Notes: a model not told the origin generated them from the sequence alone. 64,000 bases of DNA from Zongyangia gallinarum (GCA_904419315.1 CAJFQY010000003.1:1-64000); one strand, 5' to 3'; counted from the first letter of the stretch, positions 42,381 to 52,500 are shown. A program made the numbers and translations.

Positions 42381-42396
42381 TTACACAATAGTGTAA
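42381..42396. promoter_or_regulatory. Dyad near the rpsU transcription start
   Basis: TTACAC and GTGTAA, 4 bp apart, form a perfect palindrome at about +1 to +17 of the rpsU transcript. It could be an operator or leader hairpin; the binding protein is unknown. Confidence 0.4.
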
Positions 42397-42404
42397 CAAC
42401 ATAT

Positions 42405-42434
42405 ATTATACAATAACATAGTTACCCATGTCAA
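42405..42434 (-). promoter_or_regulatory. rpsU promoter
   Basis: Reading leftward, TTGACA (42429-42434), 18 bp, TATAAT (42405-42410). Both elements match the sigma-A consensus exactly. Confidence 0.88.
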
Positions 42435-42473
42435 GTAAATTAACCGCTGTGGATTTAGTCAAATTGAACAAGA

Positions 42474-44879
42474 TTACTTGGCCACGATGTTGACAAGCTT
42501 ACCCGGCACATAGATTTCCTTGACAATCTGTTTCCCGTCAATGAAGGAATGAACCGTAGCGTTCTCCTTGGCAAGGGAGAGAACCGTATCCTTATCGGTA
42601 TCAGCGGGGATGGTAATCCGTGCCCGAATCTTTCCGCAAACCTGCACTGCGATTTCGATGGTGCTGTCCTTGCATTTAGCCTCATCATAGCTGATCCACT
42701 GGGTGGCGTTGAGCATGCCTCCCATGTTTTGAAGCTGCCAAATCTCCTCTGTCATATGGGGGGCAAAGGGGTTAAGCATAATCAGCAGATCCCGGTATTC
42801 GGCTCTATTGATAGCACCGGTATCGGAAATATCGTTGAGCAGGCTCATCATCGCCGCAATTGCCGTGTTAAACTTCAGATTTTCAATATCCTCGGATACC
42901 TTCTTGATGGTCTTATGCATGGCGCTTTCCACCTCTGGACGGTAGCTATCCCCTTCCACCAAGCAGTCCTGCAGCGCCCAGATGCGCTCTAAAAAGCGCT
43001 TACAGCCCTTGATAGAGCTAGAGCTCCAGGGAGCAGCCTTCTCAAAGTCGCCGATGAACATCTCATACAGCCGCATGGTATCTGCACCGTATTCCTTGAC
43101 AATGTCGTCGGGATTGACCACATTGCCCCTGGATTTGCTCATCTTCTCGCCGTTTTCGCCTAAGATCATACCATGGCTGGTTCTCTTTTTATAGGGCTCC
43201 GGTGTGCTCAAAATCCCCAGGTCATAGAGGAATTTGCTCCAAAAACGGGAGTAGAGCAGATGAAGGGTGGTGTGCTCCATACCACCGTTGTACCAATCTA
43301 CCGGCATCCAGTAATCCAGCGCCTCTTTGGAGGCCAGAGCCTCATCATTGTGAGGGTCACAATACCGCAGGAAGTACCAGGAGGAACCCGCCCACTGAGG
43401 CATGGTATCCGTCTCACGTTTCGCCGGACCGCCACAGTGGGGGCAGGTGGTGTTGACCCAGTCGGTCATGGCCGCCAAGGGGGATTCACCGTCGCCGGTG
43501 GGCTCATAGGACTCTACCTCGGGGAGGCGCAGAGGCAGCTCCGATTCAGGCAGAGGCACCCAGCCGCATTTTTCACAGTAGACCAGAGGAATAGGCTCGC
43601 CCCAATAACGCTGACGGGAGAAAACCCAGTCGCGCAGCTTATAGTTGACCTTGGGATGGCCTTTGCCGTTATCCTCCAGCCATTGTTTTATCTTTTCTTT
43701 GGCCTCTTCTACGCTCAGTCCATTCAAGAAATCGGAGTTGACCATAACGCCGGTTTCGCAGTCGGTGAAGGCTTCCTTCTCCACGTCACCGCCCTTGACC
43801 ACCTCAATGATGGGCAGGTCAAACTTTTTGGCGAATTCCCAGTCGCGGGTGTCGTGGGCAGGTACAGCCATAATGGCTCCTGTTCCGTAGGTCATCAGTA
43901 CGTAGTCGGAGACAAAGATGGGGATTTCCTTACCGTTAACAGGATTAATGCCCTTGACCCCTTGAATCTTCACACCGGTCTTTTCCTTGACTACCTCGGT
44001 CCTCTCAAAATCGGATTTTTTAGCTGCTTCCACCTGATAAGCGCGGATTTCCTCCATATTGGAGATGCGATTCGCCCACTGCTCCAAATAGGGGTGTTCG
44101 GGGGAAATGACCATATAAGTAGCGCCAAACAGGGTATCGGGCCGGGTGGTATACACCTTCAGTATGTCGCCGGCAGTGGTGCCGAACTCTACCTCCGCTC
44201 CGGTGGAGCGGCCAATCCAGTTTTTCTGGCTCACCTTGATCTTGTCCATATAGTCCACAAGATCCAGATCGTCAATGAGCCGCTGGGCATATTCTGTGAT
44301 TTTCAGCATCCATTGGCTCTTCACCTTATGGATGACCTCGCCGCCGCAGCGTTCGCAAACGCCGCCCACGACCTCCTCATTGGCCAATACCACCTTGCAG
44401 GAGGTGCACCAGTTAACAGACATTTCCTTTTTATAGGCAAGGCCCTTTTTGAACAGCTGGATAAAGATCCACTGGGTCCACTTATAATAATTGGGATCGG
44501 TGGTGTTGATCTCCCGGTTCCAGTCAAAGGAGAGGCCCAGGCTCTTCAGCTGCTGTTTAAAGCGAGCCACGTTATTTTTCGTTACAATTTCCGGATGGAT
44601 GTGATTTTTAATGGCAAAGTTCTCGGTAGGCAGACCAAAAGCGTCCCATCCCATAGGATAGAGCACATTATAGCCCTGCAGCCGCCGTTTTCTTGCCACA
44701 ATATCCAGCGCCGTGTAAGAGCGGGGATGGCCTACATGCAGCCCCTGGCCCGACGGATAGGGGAATTCCACGAGAGCGTAATATTTGGGCTTTGTATAGT
44801 CATTCACGGCCGCGAATGTATTGTTCTTGTCCCAAATGTCCTGCCATTTTTTCTCTATGCTGGCAAAATCATATTTCAA
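42474..44879 (-). CDS. leuS: Leucyl-tRNA synthetase
   Basis: An 801-residue class I aminoacyl-tRNA synthetase that charges tRNA-Leu in the cytoplasm. The HIGH motif appears as HVGH in GQGLHVGHPRSY near 48 and KMSKS as EKMSKSRGN near 573. The CP1 editing domain lies between them (TYGTGAIMAVPAHDTRD). A zinc site of four Cys (CTSC, CERC) lies near 157-178, and another (CEKC and CPHC) near 430-480. Length matches bacterial LeuS. No T-box leader was found. It begins 81 bp after rsfS in the same direction. Confidence 0.97.
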   Translation of the reverse strand: MKYDFASIEKKWQDIWDKNNTFAAVNDYTKPKYYALVEFPYPSGQGLHVGHPRSYTALDIVARKRRLQGYNVLYPMGWDAFGLPTENFAIKNHIHPEIVTKNNVARFKQQLKSLGLSFDWNREINTTDPNYYKWTQWIFIQLFKKGLAYKKEMSVNWCTSCKVVLANEEVVGGVCERCGGEVIHKVKSQWMLKITEYAQRLIDDLDLVDYMDKIKVSQKNWIGRSTGAEVEFGTTAGDILKVYTTRPDTLFGATYMVISPEHPYLEQWANRISNMEEIRAYQVEAAKKSDFERTEVVKEKTGVKIQGVKGINPVNGKEIPIFVSDYVLMTYGTGAIMAVPAHDTRDWEFAKKFDLPIIEVVKGGDVEKEAFTDCETGVMVNSDFLNGLSVEEAKEKIKQWLEDNGKGHPKVNYKLRDWVFSRQRYWGEPIPLVYCEKCGWVPLPESELPLRLPEVESYEPTGDGESPLAAMTDWVNTTCPHCGGPAKRETDTMPQWAGSSWYFLRYCDPHNDEALASKEALDYWMPVDWYNGGMEHTTLHLLYSRFWSKFLYDLGILSTPEPYKKRTSHGMILGENGEKMSKSRGNVVNPDDIVKEYGADTMRLYEMFIGDFEKAAPWSSSSIKGCKRFLERIWALQDCLVEGDSYRPEVESAMHKTIKKVSEDIENLKFNTAIAAMMSLLNDISDTGAINRAEYRDLLIMLNPFAPHMTEEIWQLQNMGGMLNATQWISYDEAKCKDSTIEIAVQVCGKIRARITIPADTDKDTVLSLAKENATVHSFIDGKQIVKEIYVPGKLVNIVAK

Positions 44880-44911
44880 CCTTTACAACTCCTTTGTAAT
44901 TTTTACGCAGA

Positions 44912-44942
44912 CAGGTGCTCCGGAAAAATTCCGGAACACCTG
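44912..44942 (-). other. Hairpin between rsfS and leuS
   Basis: 13-bp arms with one position that pairs as G-U only in minus-strand RNA, around a 5-nt loop. No U-run follows, so it is not a typical terminator; it may be a processing or attenuation element in the leuS leader. Confidence 0.5.
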
Positions 44943-44960
44943 GAATTGTCCTTCTTTACG

Positions 44961-45317
44961 TTATCCTGTTACAACATCGGATAGGTCTACCGGCTGGCCA
45001 TCGGCCCACAACCGTTCCAAGGAATAAAATTCCCTCTGCTCCCCGCAGAACACATGGACGATAACATCATAGTAATCAAGTACCACCCATGTGGAGCTCT
45101 GATATCCTTCTGTCTTATTGGGTTCCAGCCCCAGCTTGGTCAGTTCGTATTCCACTTCATCCGCCAGGGATTTGACCTGTGTGGTACTGGTTCCAGTGGC
45201 AATGACAAAGTAATCGGCGATAATAGAAAGGTCTTTAATCTTAATCGCCTTAATGTCCAACGCCTTTTTCTTATCCAGGATTTTCGCGATTGTTTTTGTA
45301 AGCTCTAAAGGTTCCAT
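44961..45317 (-). CDS. rsfS: Ribosomal silencing factor RsfS
   Basis: A 118-residue protein of the RsfS/Iojap family that binds L14 on the 50S subunit and blocks subunit joining in starvation or stationary phase. Family landmarks are KKALDIKAIKIKDLSIIADYFVIATG, TQVKSLADEVEYEL, WVVLDYYDVIVHVF and FYSLERLWADG, each cited in part. AAAGGAGG lies a few bases before the ATG. It is downstream of the LCP gene by 25 bp in the nadD-yqeK-LCP-rsfS group, a standard Firmicutes order. Confidence 0.95.
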   Translation of the reverse strand: MEPLELTKTIAKILDKKKALDIKAIKIKDLSIIADYFVIATGTSTTQVKSLADEVEYELTKLGLEPNKTEGYQSSTWVVLDYYDVIVHVFCGEQREFYSLERLWADGQPVDLSDVVTG

Positions 45318-45342
45318 TTGGTTCCTCCTTTATCCAGCTAGG

Positions 45343-46512
45343 CTACGCTTTCCACCAGGGAATGCCATTGCTACTGTCATAGCTTTCAGATTCCTCTGGG
45401 TCGCTTTCAGAGTAGCCATCTCCTTCACCGGTTTGATTGTCCCAACTTCCCTGGCCGCTTTCTCCTTGGCTGTTATCTCCATACCCATAACTATCATTGC
45501 CATCGCCAGTATGATAGTCCTCATAATTATTGTACTGCGGCACTTCCGGGATGTCCAGCTCTGAAGCAGAAATTTTATCGGTATAGTCCCTAAAATGCTC
45601 ATTGAGGATATCTGCCGTACCCTCAACATCTACCGCATAGACGGCATAGCCATTGTACATGACCCCCTCGCCGGGTACAATATAAAACTCAATATCATCG
45701 GAATTGAGTTCAAATCCAACACCGGCATAATCGATGATTTCGGACAGGGACATATCGGTAGTAATGTTGTCCATGTTCTGGGTCAGAATACTCACCATTT
45801 CCATCCGGCCCTTATCCTTGACCGCATCCATCAGAGCCTGCAGAAAAATTTCTTGGGCGCCAATACGGCCAATATCTGCATTGGCGTAGCCGGCGCGGTA
45901 GCGGACAAACCATTCTGCCTGCTCACCGTTGATGGTCTGCTCCCCCGGATAGAGAACCTTGCCAGGCAGATAGTTAATCTGCTGAGGAATGTTGATCTTA
46001 ATTCCTCCCATGGAATCCACAATATCCCTAAAGCCCGGAATGGTGACGGTGACATAATGGTCGATAGGCAGCTTGTACTGCTCGTTGAGTACCTCAATCA
46101 AAGCGCCAATTTTGGTCTGACCTGCGTCAGGATGACCATAGACACTATTAATCTTATAGGAGATATACTCATCCCCTACAAAAGAATCCCTAGGGATCTG
46201 TAATACCTGGGCCTTTTTGTTCTCAATATCAAAGCTGACCAGCATAATGACGTCGGTGAGGCTTTCGCTCTCATCCAATCCACATACCAGCACATTGACA
46301 CTCTTCTCTTTAATCTCCGGAGAGTTCTCCAAGGGCTTGCTGGTGGTGGCATTAGGGTCAGCTGTAGTCTCAGGTTTTTGTTCAAAAGGGCGGTAATTTT
46401 TCATTAGCGCAACGGCGCCTACTGCCAAAACACAGATAACGACAAGGATACAGACGGCAATCGCCGTCTTTTTCCTACCAGATTTTTTCCTCTTTTTTCT
46501 CAGATCGTTCAA
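45343..46512 (-). CDS. LytR-CpsA-Psr (LCP) family wall glycopolymer transferase
   Basis: A 389-residue protein that attaches teichoic acid or other glycopolymers to peptidoglycan. The start is taken as TTG 46512, with GGGAGG 7 nt upstream; it overlaps the yqeK stop. A cytoplasmic basic stretch and one helix precede the LCP domain: LVCGLDESE, DVIMLVSFD, QIPRDSF (catalytic Arg), and FVRYRAGYANADIGRIGAQ (Arg pair). The last 60 residues are low complexity, rich in Gly, Ser, Asp, Tyr and Glu, ending GIPWWKA. That acidic tail is unusual and lies outside the membrane. The substrate is not known. Confidence 0.9.
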   Translation of the reverse strand: MNDLRKKRKKSGRKKTAIAVCILVVICVLAVGAVALMKNYRPFEQKPETTADPNATTSKPLENSPEIKEKSVNVLVCGLDESESLTDVIMLVSFDIENKKAQVLQIPRDSFVGDEYISYKINSVYGHPDAGQTKIGALIEVLNEQYKLPIDHYVTVTIPGFRDIVDSMGGIKINIPQQINYLPGKVLYPGEQTINGEQAEWFVRYRAGYANADIGRIGAQEIFLQALMDAVKDKGRMEMVSILTQNMDNITTDMSLSEIIDYAGVGFELNSDDIEFYIVPGEGVMYNGYAVYAVDVEGTADILNEHFRDYTDKISASELDIPEVPQYNNYEDYHTGDGNDSYGYGDNSQGESGQGSWDNQTGEGDGYSESDPEESESYDSSNGIPWWKA

Positions 46513-47099
46513 TTTGATTCCTCCCGATGTGTGACACAAAGCTCGTCGTATGCCATGACAGTGTCAAATGGAATGGGAAGCCGTTTTTTTGACAAATTTG
46601 ATATAGAAAACCGGATGGATTCAAAAAGAGCCTCATCCAGATTTTTGTTCACCATTTTTCTAATTGCATTGACATCTTTATAGCTTCGGTCAGCGGATGT
46701 CATATCCGCCATATAAATCACTTTTTCCATGAGGGACATCCCACCGCGTCCGGTAGTATGATATCGGACTGCCATGATAATCTCCTCTTCTTCAATATGA
46801 AGTTCTTCTTTGATGAAGACGCTGGCCGCAAACCCATGCCAGATGGGGGGAGAGGCCAGCTGAATGTTGTCAAAAATTATACCAGACTTTCTAATCCATT
46901 GCAACTGCTCCGGAAGGGGCGTATTTTTTAAAATATCGTGCAAAATCCCCGCAATATAGGCATTTTTAGGGTTTGCTCCGTACTTTTTTGCCAAGCGAAC
47001 CGCCTCTTTTGCGACGCAGAGGCTATGGTTGTACCTGTAGTCATCCAGCATTGTTTTCGCAAGTTTTACATATTGTTCATTTTCCGTCTTAAGTCCCAT
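46509..47099 (-). CDS. yqeK: HD-domain hydrolase, YqeK family
   Basis: A 196-residue HD-superfamily enzyme. The metal ligands are H in HSLCVAKEAV near 25, HD in GILHDILKN near 53, H in WHGFAAS near 87, and D in YMADMTSADR near 131. YqeK proteins of Firmicutes hydrolyse Ap4A symmetrically to two ADP, limiting the alarmone. It overlaps nadD by 11 bp and the LCP gene start by 4 bp, which shows translational coupling. GAGGT upstream lies 9 nt before the ATG. Confidence 0.92.
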   Translation of the reverse strand: MGLKTENEQYVKLAKTMLDDYRYNHSLCVAKEAVRLAKKYGANPKNAYIAGILHDILKNTPLPEQLQWIRKSGIIFDNIQLASPPIWHGFAASVFIKEELHIEEEEIIMAVRYHTTGRGGMSLMEKVIYMADMTSADRSYKDVNAIRKMVNKNLDEALFESIRFSISNLSKKRLPIPFDTVMAYDELCVTHREESN

Positions 47100-47694
47100 T
47101 TTGATACAACCTCTTTTCCCGGATATATCTTTCCACCTCTGGGTCTAGATACCCGCTTACATCTTCTCCCCGACGGATTTTTTCCCGCAGCTGAGTGGAT
47201 GATATTTCAATCACATCCAAATCCAGCACAATGCATCTGCCACCTTCTTCTGTCAATTGCCGGGCACAGGCGGCAAGGTTATTCTGTTCTTTATCTTTGC
47301 GCGCTGCAGCGCAGAGGGTTACCTGCTGCAAAATATCCCGGTAATGATACCAGGTGTGAAAGGAAAGGAACATATCGCTTCCCATAATCAGAAAAAACTC
47401 AGCTGTGGAATACAGAGCCCGCAGTTTTTTTACCGTCGTATAGGTATAGCTTTTTTCTTCGCTTTCCACCTCAATACCGCTGACCTCAAAATTGGGGTCA
47501 TCCCGCACAGCAAGCCGGCAAAGCTCCATCCGCTCCTCCCCGCTGATGAGATTGCCGGCCATCTTGTGAACCGGCACATGGGTGGGAATAACCAGCAGCC
47601 GGTCTAAACCCAGTTCTCGATAAAAAGCCCGGGCCATATGGACATGCCCTTTGTGGATAGGATTAAATGTCCCCCCAAAAATGCCGATACGCAT
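47089..47694 (-). CDS. nadD: Nicotinate-nucleotide adenylyltransferase
   Basis: A 201-residue nucleotidyltransferase that makes nicotinate adenine dinucleotide from NaMN and ATP in NAD synthesis. The N-terminal GGTFNPIHKGHV box and the C-terminal ISSTQLREKIRRG box mark the family. The middle FLIMGSDMFLSFHTW also fits. AAAGG precedes the ATG closely. It is linked to yhbY upstream and yqeK downstream, the usual order in Firmicutes. Confidence 0.96.
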   Translation of the reverse strand: MRIGIFGGTFNPIHKGHVHMARAFYRELGLDRLLVIPTHVPVHKMAGNLISGEERMELCRLAVRDDPNFEVSGIEVESEEKSYTYTTVKKLRALYSTAEFFLIMGSDMFLSFHTWYHYRDILQQVTLCAAARKDKEQNNLAACARQLTEEGGRCIVLDLDVIEISSTQLREKIRRGEDVSGYLDPEVERYIREKRLYQNGT

Positions 47695-47721
47695 ATCCTT
47701 TCCCCCGTTTTTTTACTTTAT

Positions 47722-48012
47722 CTATTTTAGCTCGATGACCGGTTTCTTTTCGTTGCGCTTATACAGCACAAAACGGGTGCCGATGACCTGCACCACATCG
47801 GATTTCGTCTTTTCCGCCAGGATCTGGGCCGCTTCCCGGGCATCTACCGGCGCCGTTTCCAGCACCCTCATTTTGATCAGCTCCCTAGCCTTTAAGGCAT
47901 CGGCCACCTGGATGACCAGGTTTTCTTCAATGCCGCCTTTGCCTACCTGTAAAATGGTGTCGATGGGGTTTGCGAGGCTTCTGAGCTTGGCTCTTTGTTT
48001 ACTGGTAATCAA
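47722..48012 (-). CDS. yhbY: YhbY/CRM-domain RNA-binding protein
   Basis: A 96-residue protein with a single CRM domain, marked by LRSLANPIDTILQVGKGG and ELIKMRVLETAP. It binds pre-50S ribosomal particles and RNA. The start codon is TTG 48012, with GGAG 8 nt upstream; no ATG is available. It sits between rdgB and nadD, the usual clostridial arrangement. Confidence 0.93.
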   Translation of the reverse strand: MITSKQRAKLRSLANPIDTILQVGKGGIEENLVIQVADALKARELIKMRVLETAPVDAREAAQILAEKTKSDVVQVIGTRFVLYKRNEKKPVIELK

Positions 48013-48070
48013 TGGATAAACTCCTTCTGTTTCAATTTGTGATAGGCCGTATAGTCGATCCGTCAGTCTT

Positions 48071-48658
48071 TTATTTTTGCCGCATCAGCTGGGCAAATTC
48101 CTCCACAAACTGGCGGAGAGCCCGTCCTCTGTGGCTGATATCATCTTTTTCCTTGGCGGAAAGCTCCGCAAAGCTTCTTTCCCCCACCATAAAAATAGGG
48201 TCGTAGCCAAAACCGCCATTTCCCCTTTTTTCAAAGCCAACCGTACCCTCGCACTCACCGCGGGTGGTCAGGCTTTTTCCCTGGTCCCAAACATAGCAGA
48301 TGGCGGAGACAAAACGGGCGGAACGCTCCTTTACCCCCTCCATATTGGAAAGCAGCTTCTGAATGTTCTCGTCGTCGGTGGCATCTTTGCCCGCATACCG
48401 GGCGGTATAAACCCCGGGAGCTCCATCCAGGGCGTCCACGACAAGGCCAGAGTCATCGGCGATGGCCGGGATGCCGGTTGCCGCAAAGACGGCCGCCGCT
48501 TTGAGGTAAGCGTTTTCCTCAAAGGTTGTACCAGTCTCCTCCACCTCAATGTCCGCTCCCGCTTCTTTTTGAGAGAGAATCTCTACTCCATAGGGGGCCA
48601 GGATCCGCTGAAATTCCTTGAGCTTGCCCATATTACCGGTGGCGACCACTACCTTCAT
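48071..48658 (-). CDS. rdgB: XTP/dITP pyrophosphatase (RdgB/HAM1)
   Basis: A 195-residue house-cleaning enzyme that hydrolyses dITP, XTP and similar non-canonical nucleotides to monophosphates. Marks are ATGNMGKLKEF at the start, IADDSGLVVDALDGAPGVYTARYAG (read in two parts), GNGGFGYDPIFM and SHRGRALRQF. Its ATG overlaps the ftsY stop by four bases, so it is translationally coupled to it. Confidence 0.96.
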   Translation of the reverse strand: MKVVVATGNMGKLKEFQRILAPYGVEILSQKEAGADIEVEETGTTFEENAYLKAAAVFAATGIPAIADDSGLVVDALDGAPGVYTARYAGKDATDDENIQKLLSNMEGVKERSARFVSAICYVWDQGKSLTTRGECEGTVGFEKRGNGGFGYDPIFMVGERSFAELSAKEKDDISHRGRALRQFVEEFAQLMRQK

Positions 48659-49575
48659 GCTGTTTCCTCCTCATCAAAGAGAGCGTCAACAAATCCTTTG
48701 GCGTCAAAGGGCTGCAGGTCGTCGATCTGCTCTCCCACGCCGATATATTTGATGGGGATCCCCAAATCATCCTTGATCGAGATGACCACGCCGCCTCGGG
48801 CAGTACCGTCCAGTTTTGTCAGCACAATACCAGTAAGGCCTGCCGCCTCCTTAAACTGACGCGCCTGGTTGACCGCGTTCTGGCCTGTGGTGGCATCCAG
48901 CACCAGCAGAACCTCCATATCATTCTCCCCGATCTCTCGGTGGATAACCCGGGAGATTTTAGCAAGTTCATCCATCAGGTTCTTCTTGTTATGCAGTCTG
49001 CCCGCCGTGTCGCAGATGACCACATCCACACCCCGGGCCTTGGCCGCCTGCATACCGTCATAGACCACAGCCGCCGGATCCGCACCCTCGCCGTGCTTGA
49101 CAATATCCACTCCGGCCCGGTCTGCCCAGATTTGCAGCTGATCGATGGCGGCAGCCCGGAAGGTATCTGCCGCTACCATGAGGACCTTCTTTCCAGAGTC
49201 CTTTAGGTTGGCGGCCATCTTCCCGATGGTGGTGGTCTTGCCTACCCCGTTGACGCCGATGACCAAAATCACCGACGGCTTGGAATGGAGGTTAAGCTCC
49301 TCTCCGCCGGAAAGCATCTCGGTGATGATCTCCTTGAGCGCGCCCTTGACCTGGGCGGCATCGGTGATCTTCTCCGCCTTTACCTTTTCCCTGAGCTGGT
49401 CGCAGATTTTCTCGGAGGTTCTTACCCCCACATCACCCATCACCAGAAGTTCTTCCAGTTCTTCAAAGAGCTCCTCATCCACCTTGGTGAAAGAGCCAAA
49501 CATCTGATCCATCTGGCGGATGACTGACTCCTTTGTCTTTTTCAGTCCCTTGCTGATCTTTTCAAAAAAGCCCAT
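48655..49575 (-). CDS. ftsY: Signal recognition particle receptor FtsY
   Basis: A 306-residue SRP GTPase. The N domain (helical, 1-95) is followed by the G domain with GVNGVGKTTTIGK (P-loop), DTFRAAAIDQLQ, DTAGRLHNKKNL and TKLDGTARGG. It receives the SRP-ribosome complex at the membrane, releasing nascent membrane proteins to SecYEG. Unlike E. coli FtsY it lacks a long acidic A domain, as is usual in Firmicutes. It follows smc by 22 bp. Confidence 0.97.
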   Translation of the reverse strand: MGFFEKISKGLKKTKESVIRQMDQMFGSFTKVDEELFEELEELLVMGDVGVRTSEKICDQLREKVKAEKITDAAQVKGALKEIITEMLSGGEELNLHSKPSVILVIGVNGVGKTTTIGKMAANLKDSGKKVLMVAADTFRAAAIDQLQIWADRAGVDIVKHGEGADPAAVVYDGMQAAKARGVDVVICDTAGRLHNKKNLMDELAKISRVIHREIGENDMEVLLVLDATTGQNAVNQARQFKEAAGLTGIVLTKLDGTARGGVVISIKDDLGIPIKYIGVGEQIDDLQPFDAKGFVDALFDEEETA

Positions 49576-49597
49576 GGCAATTCTTCCTTTCCTCTTG

Positions 49598-52500
49598 CTA
49601 AGTGCTGGCCTTCATACCCAGCTTATTCTCAATTTCGCTGACGTCGATGGAAAGCAGCTTGGACACGCCTTCCTCCTGCATGGTAACACCATAGAGCACG
49701 TCTGCTTCTTCCATGGTGCCCCTGCGGTGGGTGATGAGGATAAACTGGGTCCTGTCGCAGATACTCCGCAGATAGGCCGCGTACTTGGCCACATTGACGT
49801 CATCCAACGCCGCCTCAATCTCATCGAGTACACAGAAGGGGGCGGGCCGGACCTTGAGAATGGCGAAATAGATGGCGATCGCCACAAATGCCTGTTCTCC
49901 ACCGGAAAGGGCGGCCAGATTTTTGATAATCTTCCCCGGCGGCTGCACAAAGATGTCGATGCCGCATTCCAGCACGTCATTTTCATCGGCGAGGCTGAGC
50001 TTTGCCTTACCTCCGCCGAACAGCTCTACGAATATCTGGGAAAAGTTGCGGTTAATCTCCTCAAAACTTTTGATAAACTGACGGCGCATGTCCTCTGTCA
50101 GCGTACCGATGAGCCGTGTCAGCTCCTCCCTGGATTTTTCCACGTCATCAATCTGCGCCTTCATAAACTGATAGCGCTCCGAAACTTCCTTGTATTCCTC
50201 AATGGCCCCTACGTTGACAGAGCCCAAGGCCTTGATCCGGGAACGGATTTCGGACAGACGTTTTTGGCCTGCCTGCTTGTCAATCTCCTTTGCCAGGGAC
50301 TGGGCCTCCGACCGGGTGAGCTCATATTCGTCCCACAATTTGGCGATGATGCCGTCATATTCGATCTGCAACGCGCTTCCCCGCTCTTTTAGCCGGACAA
50401 GCTCCCCTGCATGGTTTTCTCTCGTCACCGAAAGCTCCCGCTCTTTGGTGCGCAGCTGGGTGGACTGCATCTCATTTTGCTGCCGTTCCCGATTTTTTAC
50501 TTCCACCTTTGCTTCCAGCTCTTTGATCTGGCTCTGCAATTGGGAGCAGGTTCCTTCAATGTCCTGGATATTTTTATGTATCTCCTGGATGTAGGCCTCT
50601 TTTTCCTTGATCCTCTCCTTGGAGATACGGCGCTGTTCCTCTCTGCTCTCCCGCTGCTCCCGCATCTGGGCCAGAGACTGCTCCAGCATCTGGATATCCT
50701 TTTCCTCGCCTAAAATAGCCAGGCGCATCTCGCTGAGCCGGGACATGAGAGTCTCCCGCCGCTGCTCCAGATCCTGCATCTTGCCTGAGGTGTCCTCCTG
50801 GCTTTGTTCTAAGGCGGCAATAATTCCTTTTTGTTCTGTCTCCTTGTGTTCTAGCTCTGCCAGCCGCTCTTTGAGCTTGGCAATGGTATCCGCCAGGCTG
50901 GTGTCGTCGCTGTCCATGGCCGCAAGGTCCGAGGATAGCTGCTGGCATCGGGTGTGCAGAGCACTTTGCTGGGCTTGCAGCCGAACCTTGTCCTCACCCC
51001 GGGCAATGATCTCGCTGCGTACGGCGGTGAGCTGAGCCTCCAGCTCGCTGACCGCCTGCTGATACTTGGAAAGGGACGCCTCCATTGCTGGGAAGCCTGC
51101 CTCCATTGCAGCCGCCTGCTTCTCCAATGTCTCGATCTCGCTTTTCCTGCTGAGAATACCTACATTTTTGGACACCGAGCCGCCGGTCATGGAGCCGCCC
51201 ACATTGACCACCTGTCCATCCAATGTGACAATGCGGAACCGGTGGCCGAAATCCTTCGCCATCCGCACGGCGTCATCCAGCTCCTCCACCACCACAATGC
51301 GGCCGAGCAGGTTGTCCACCACATTCTGATAGCGTTGATCGCACCGGACTAAATCCGCTGCCAGGGCCACAAAGCCGGTGTGGTCGGCAAGTCCTGTTTC
51401 CCGCAAGCGGTTGCCCTTGATGGTGCTCAAGGGGTAAAAGGTGGTCCGGCCTGCCTTGGCTTCCTTAAGTTGGCCGATGGCCCGCTTGGCCACCTGTTCG
51501 TTTTCTACAATGATGTTCTGGAGGCTTGCGCCTAACACCGTCTCGATGGCCACCGTGTAGCCCTGCCCCACACTGATAACACTGGATACAGGCCCTACCA
51601 CACCCCGGAGCTGGCCGGAATGGGCCCTGTTCATGACGAACTTGACGCTATGGGAAAACCCCTCCATATTTTTTTCCAAATCTTCCAGAAGCTTGATCCG
51701 GGCCGTCAAGTCCCGGTGCTGGTTCCGCTTTTTTTCTGCCGCGCTCTTTTCTGCTTGCAGCTTTTCCCTACGGGAAGAAAGCTTGTATTCATAGCCTGCC
51801 ACCGCGTTTTTTAAGGAGTCCAGCTCCTCGATCACCCCTTCCAAAACGCCCTGGCAGTCCTCTTCCTGACGTTTGGTATCCTCCAGTTCCTCTTCCTTGG
51901 ATTTTCTGGCCAAAGCGGCATTGGTAATCCGCGCCTGCAATTCCTCCATGGTGGAACGGGACGAGGCCTCCTCCAGCTGGGTCCGTGAAAGATCCCGATG
52001 GGCCTGTCCCACCTGTTCTGACAGCTTCTGCATCTGCTGTGAAAAACGCTCCCGCTCGTCATCCAAACCGGTAAGTTCCGCGGCCTTATTTTCAAAGTTC
52101 TCCTGCTGCTTTCTCAGGGCAGCCTGCTTTTCCCCAATCCGGGCAGTCTGATTTTCTAACTCCTGTCTGGCTGTCTCGCTGTCCTCTTCTCCCAAGGCCA
52201 CCGCTTCAGAAAGGGCGGCGATGTCCGCCTGGGCGTGCCAGATATCGTTTTCCAGCACCGCGATCTGGGAACGCTCCTCCCCGATCTTATCCCGCAATTG
52301 CTGCGCCTGGGCTTTGCTTGTATCAATTTCCAGTAGCGCCGCCTGTGCCCTTTCAAAAAGCGCCTCTATTTCCTTTTCCAGCCCATCAATTTCCCGCTGG
52401 ACCTCGTCGTAGTGGCCCTGGGCAATGAGGATTTTTTCATCCTGGTCCTTCATGGACTGGGTCAAGGTCTTGAGATTGAGGTTCCACAAGGAGATTTCAA

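Noticed and set aside
42344..42473. Possible terminator directly after leuS
   Set aside because: No stem with a T-run was found between the leuS stop and the rpsU promoter; leuS may read into rpsU.
43173..44984. Long plus-strand open frame of about 600 codons opposite leuS
   Set aside because: It is fully antisense to leuS, lacks a ribosome binding site and has the skewed composition of a shadow frame.
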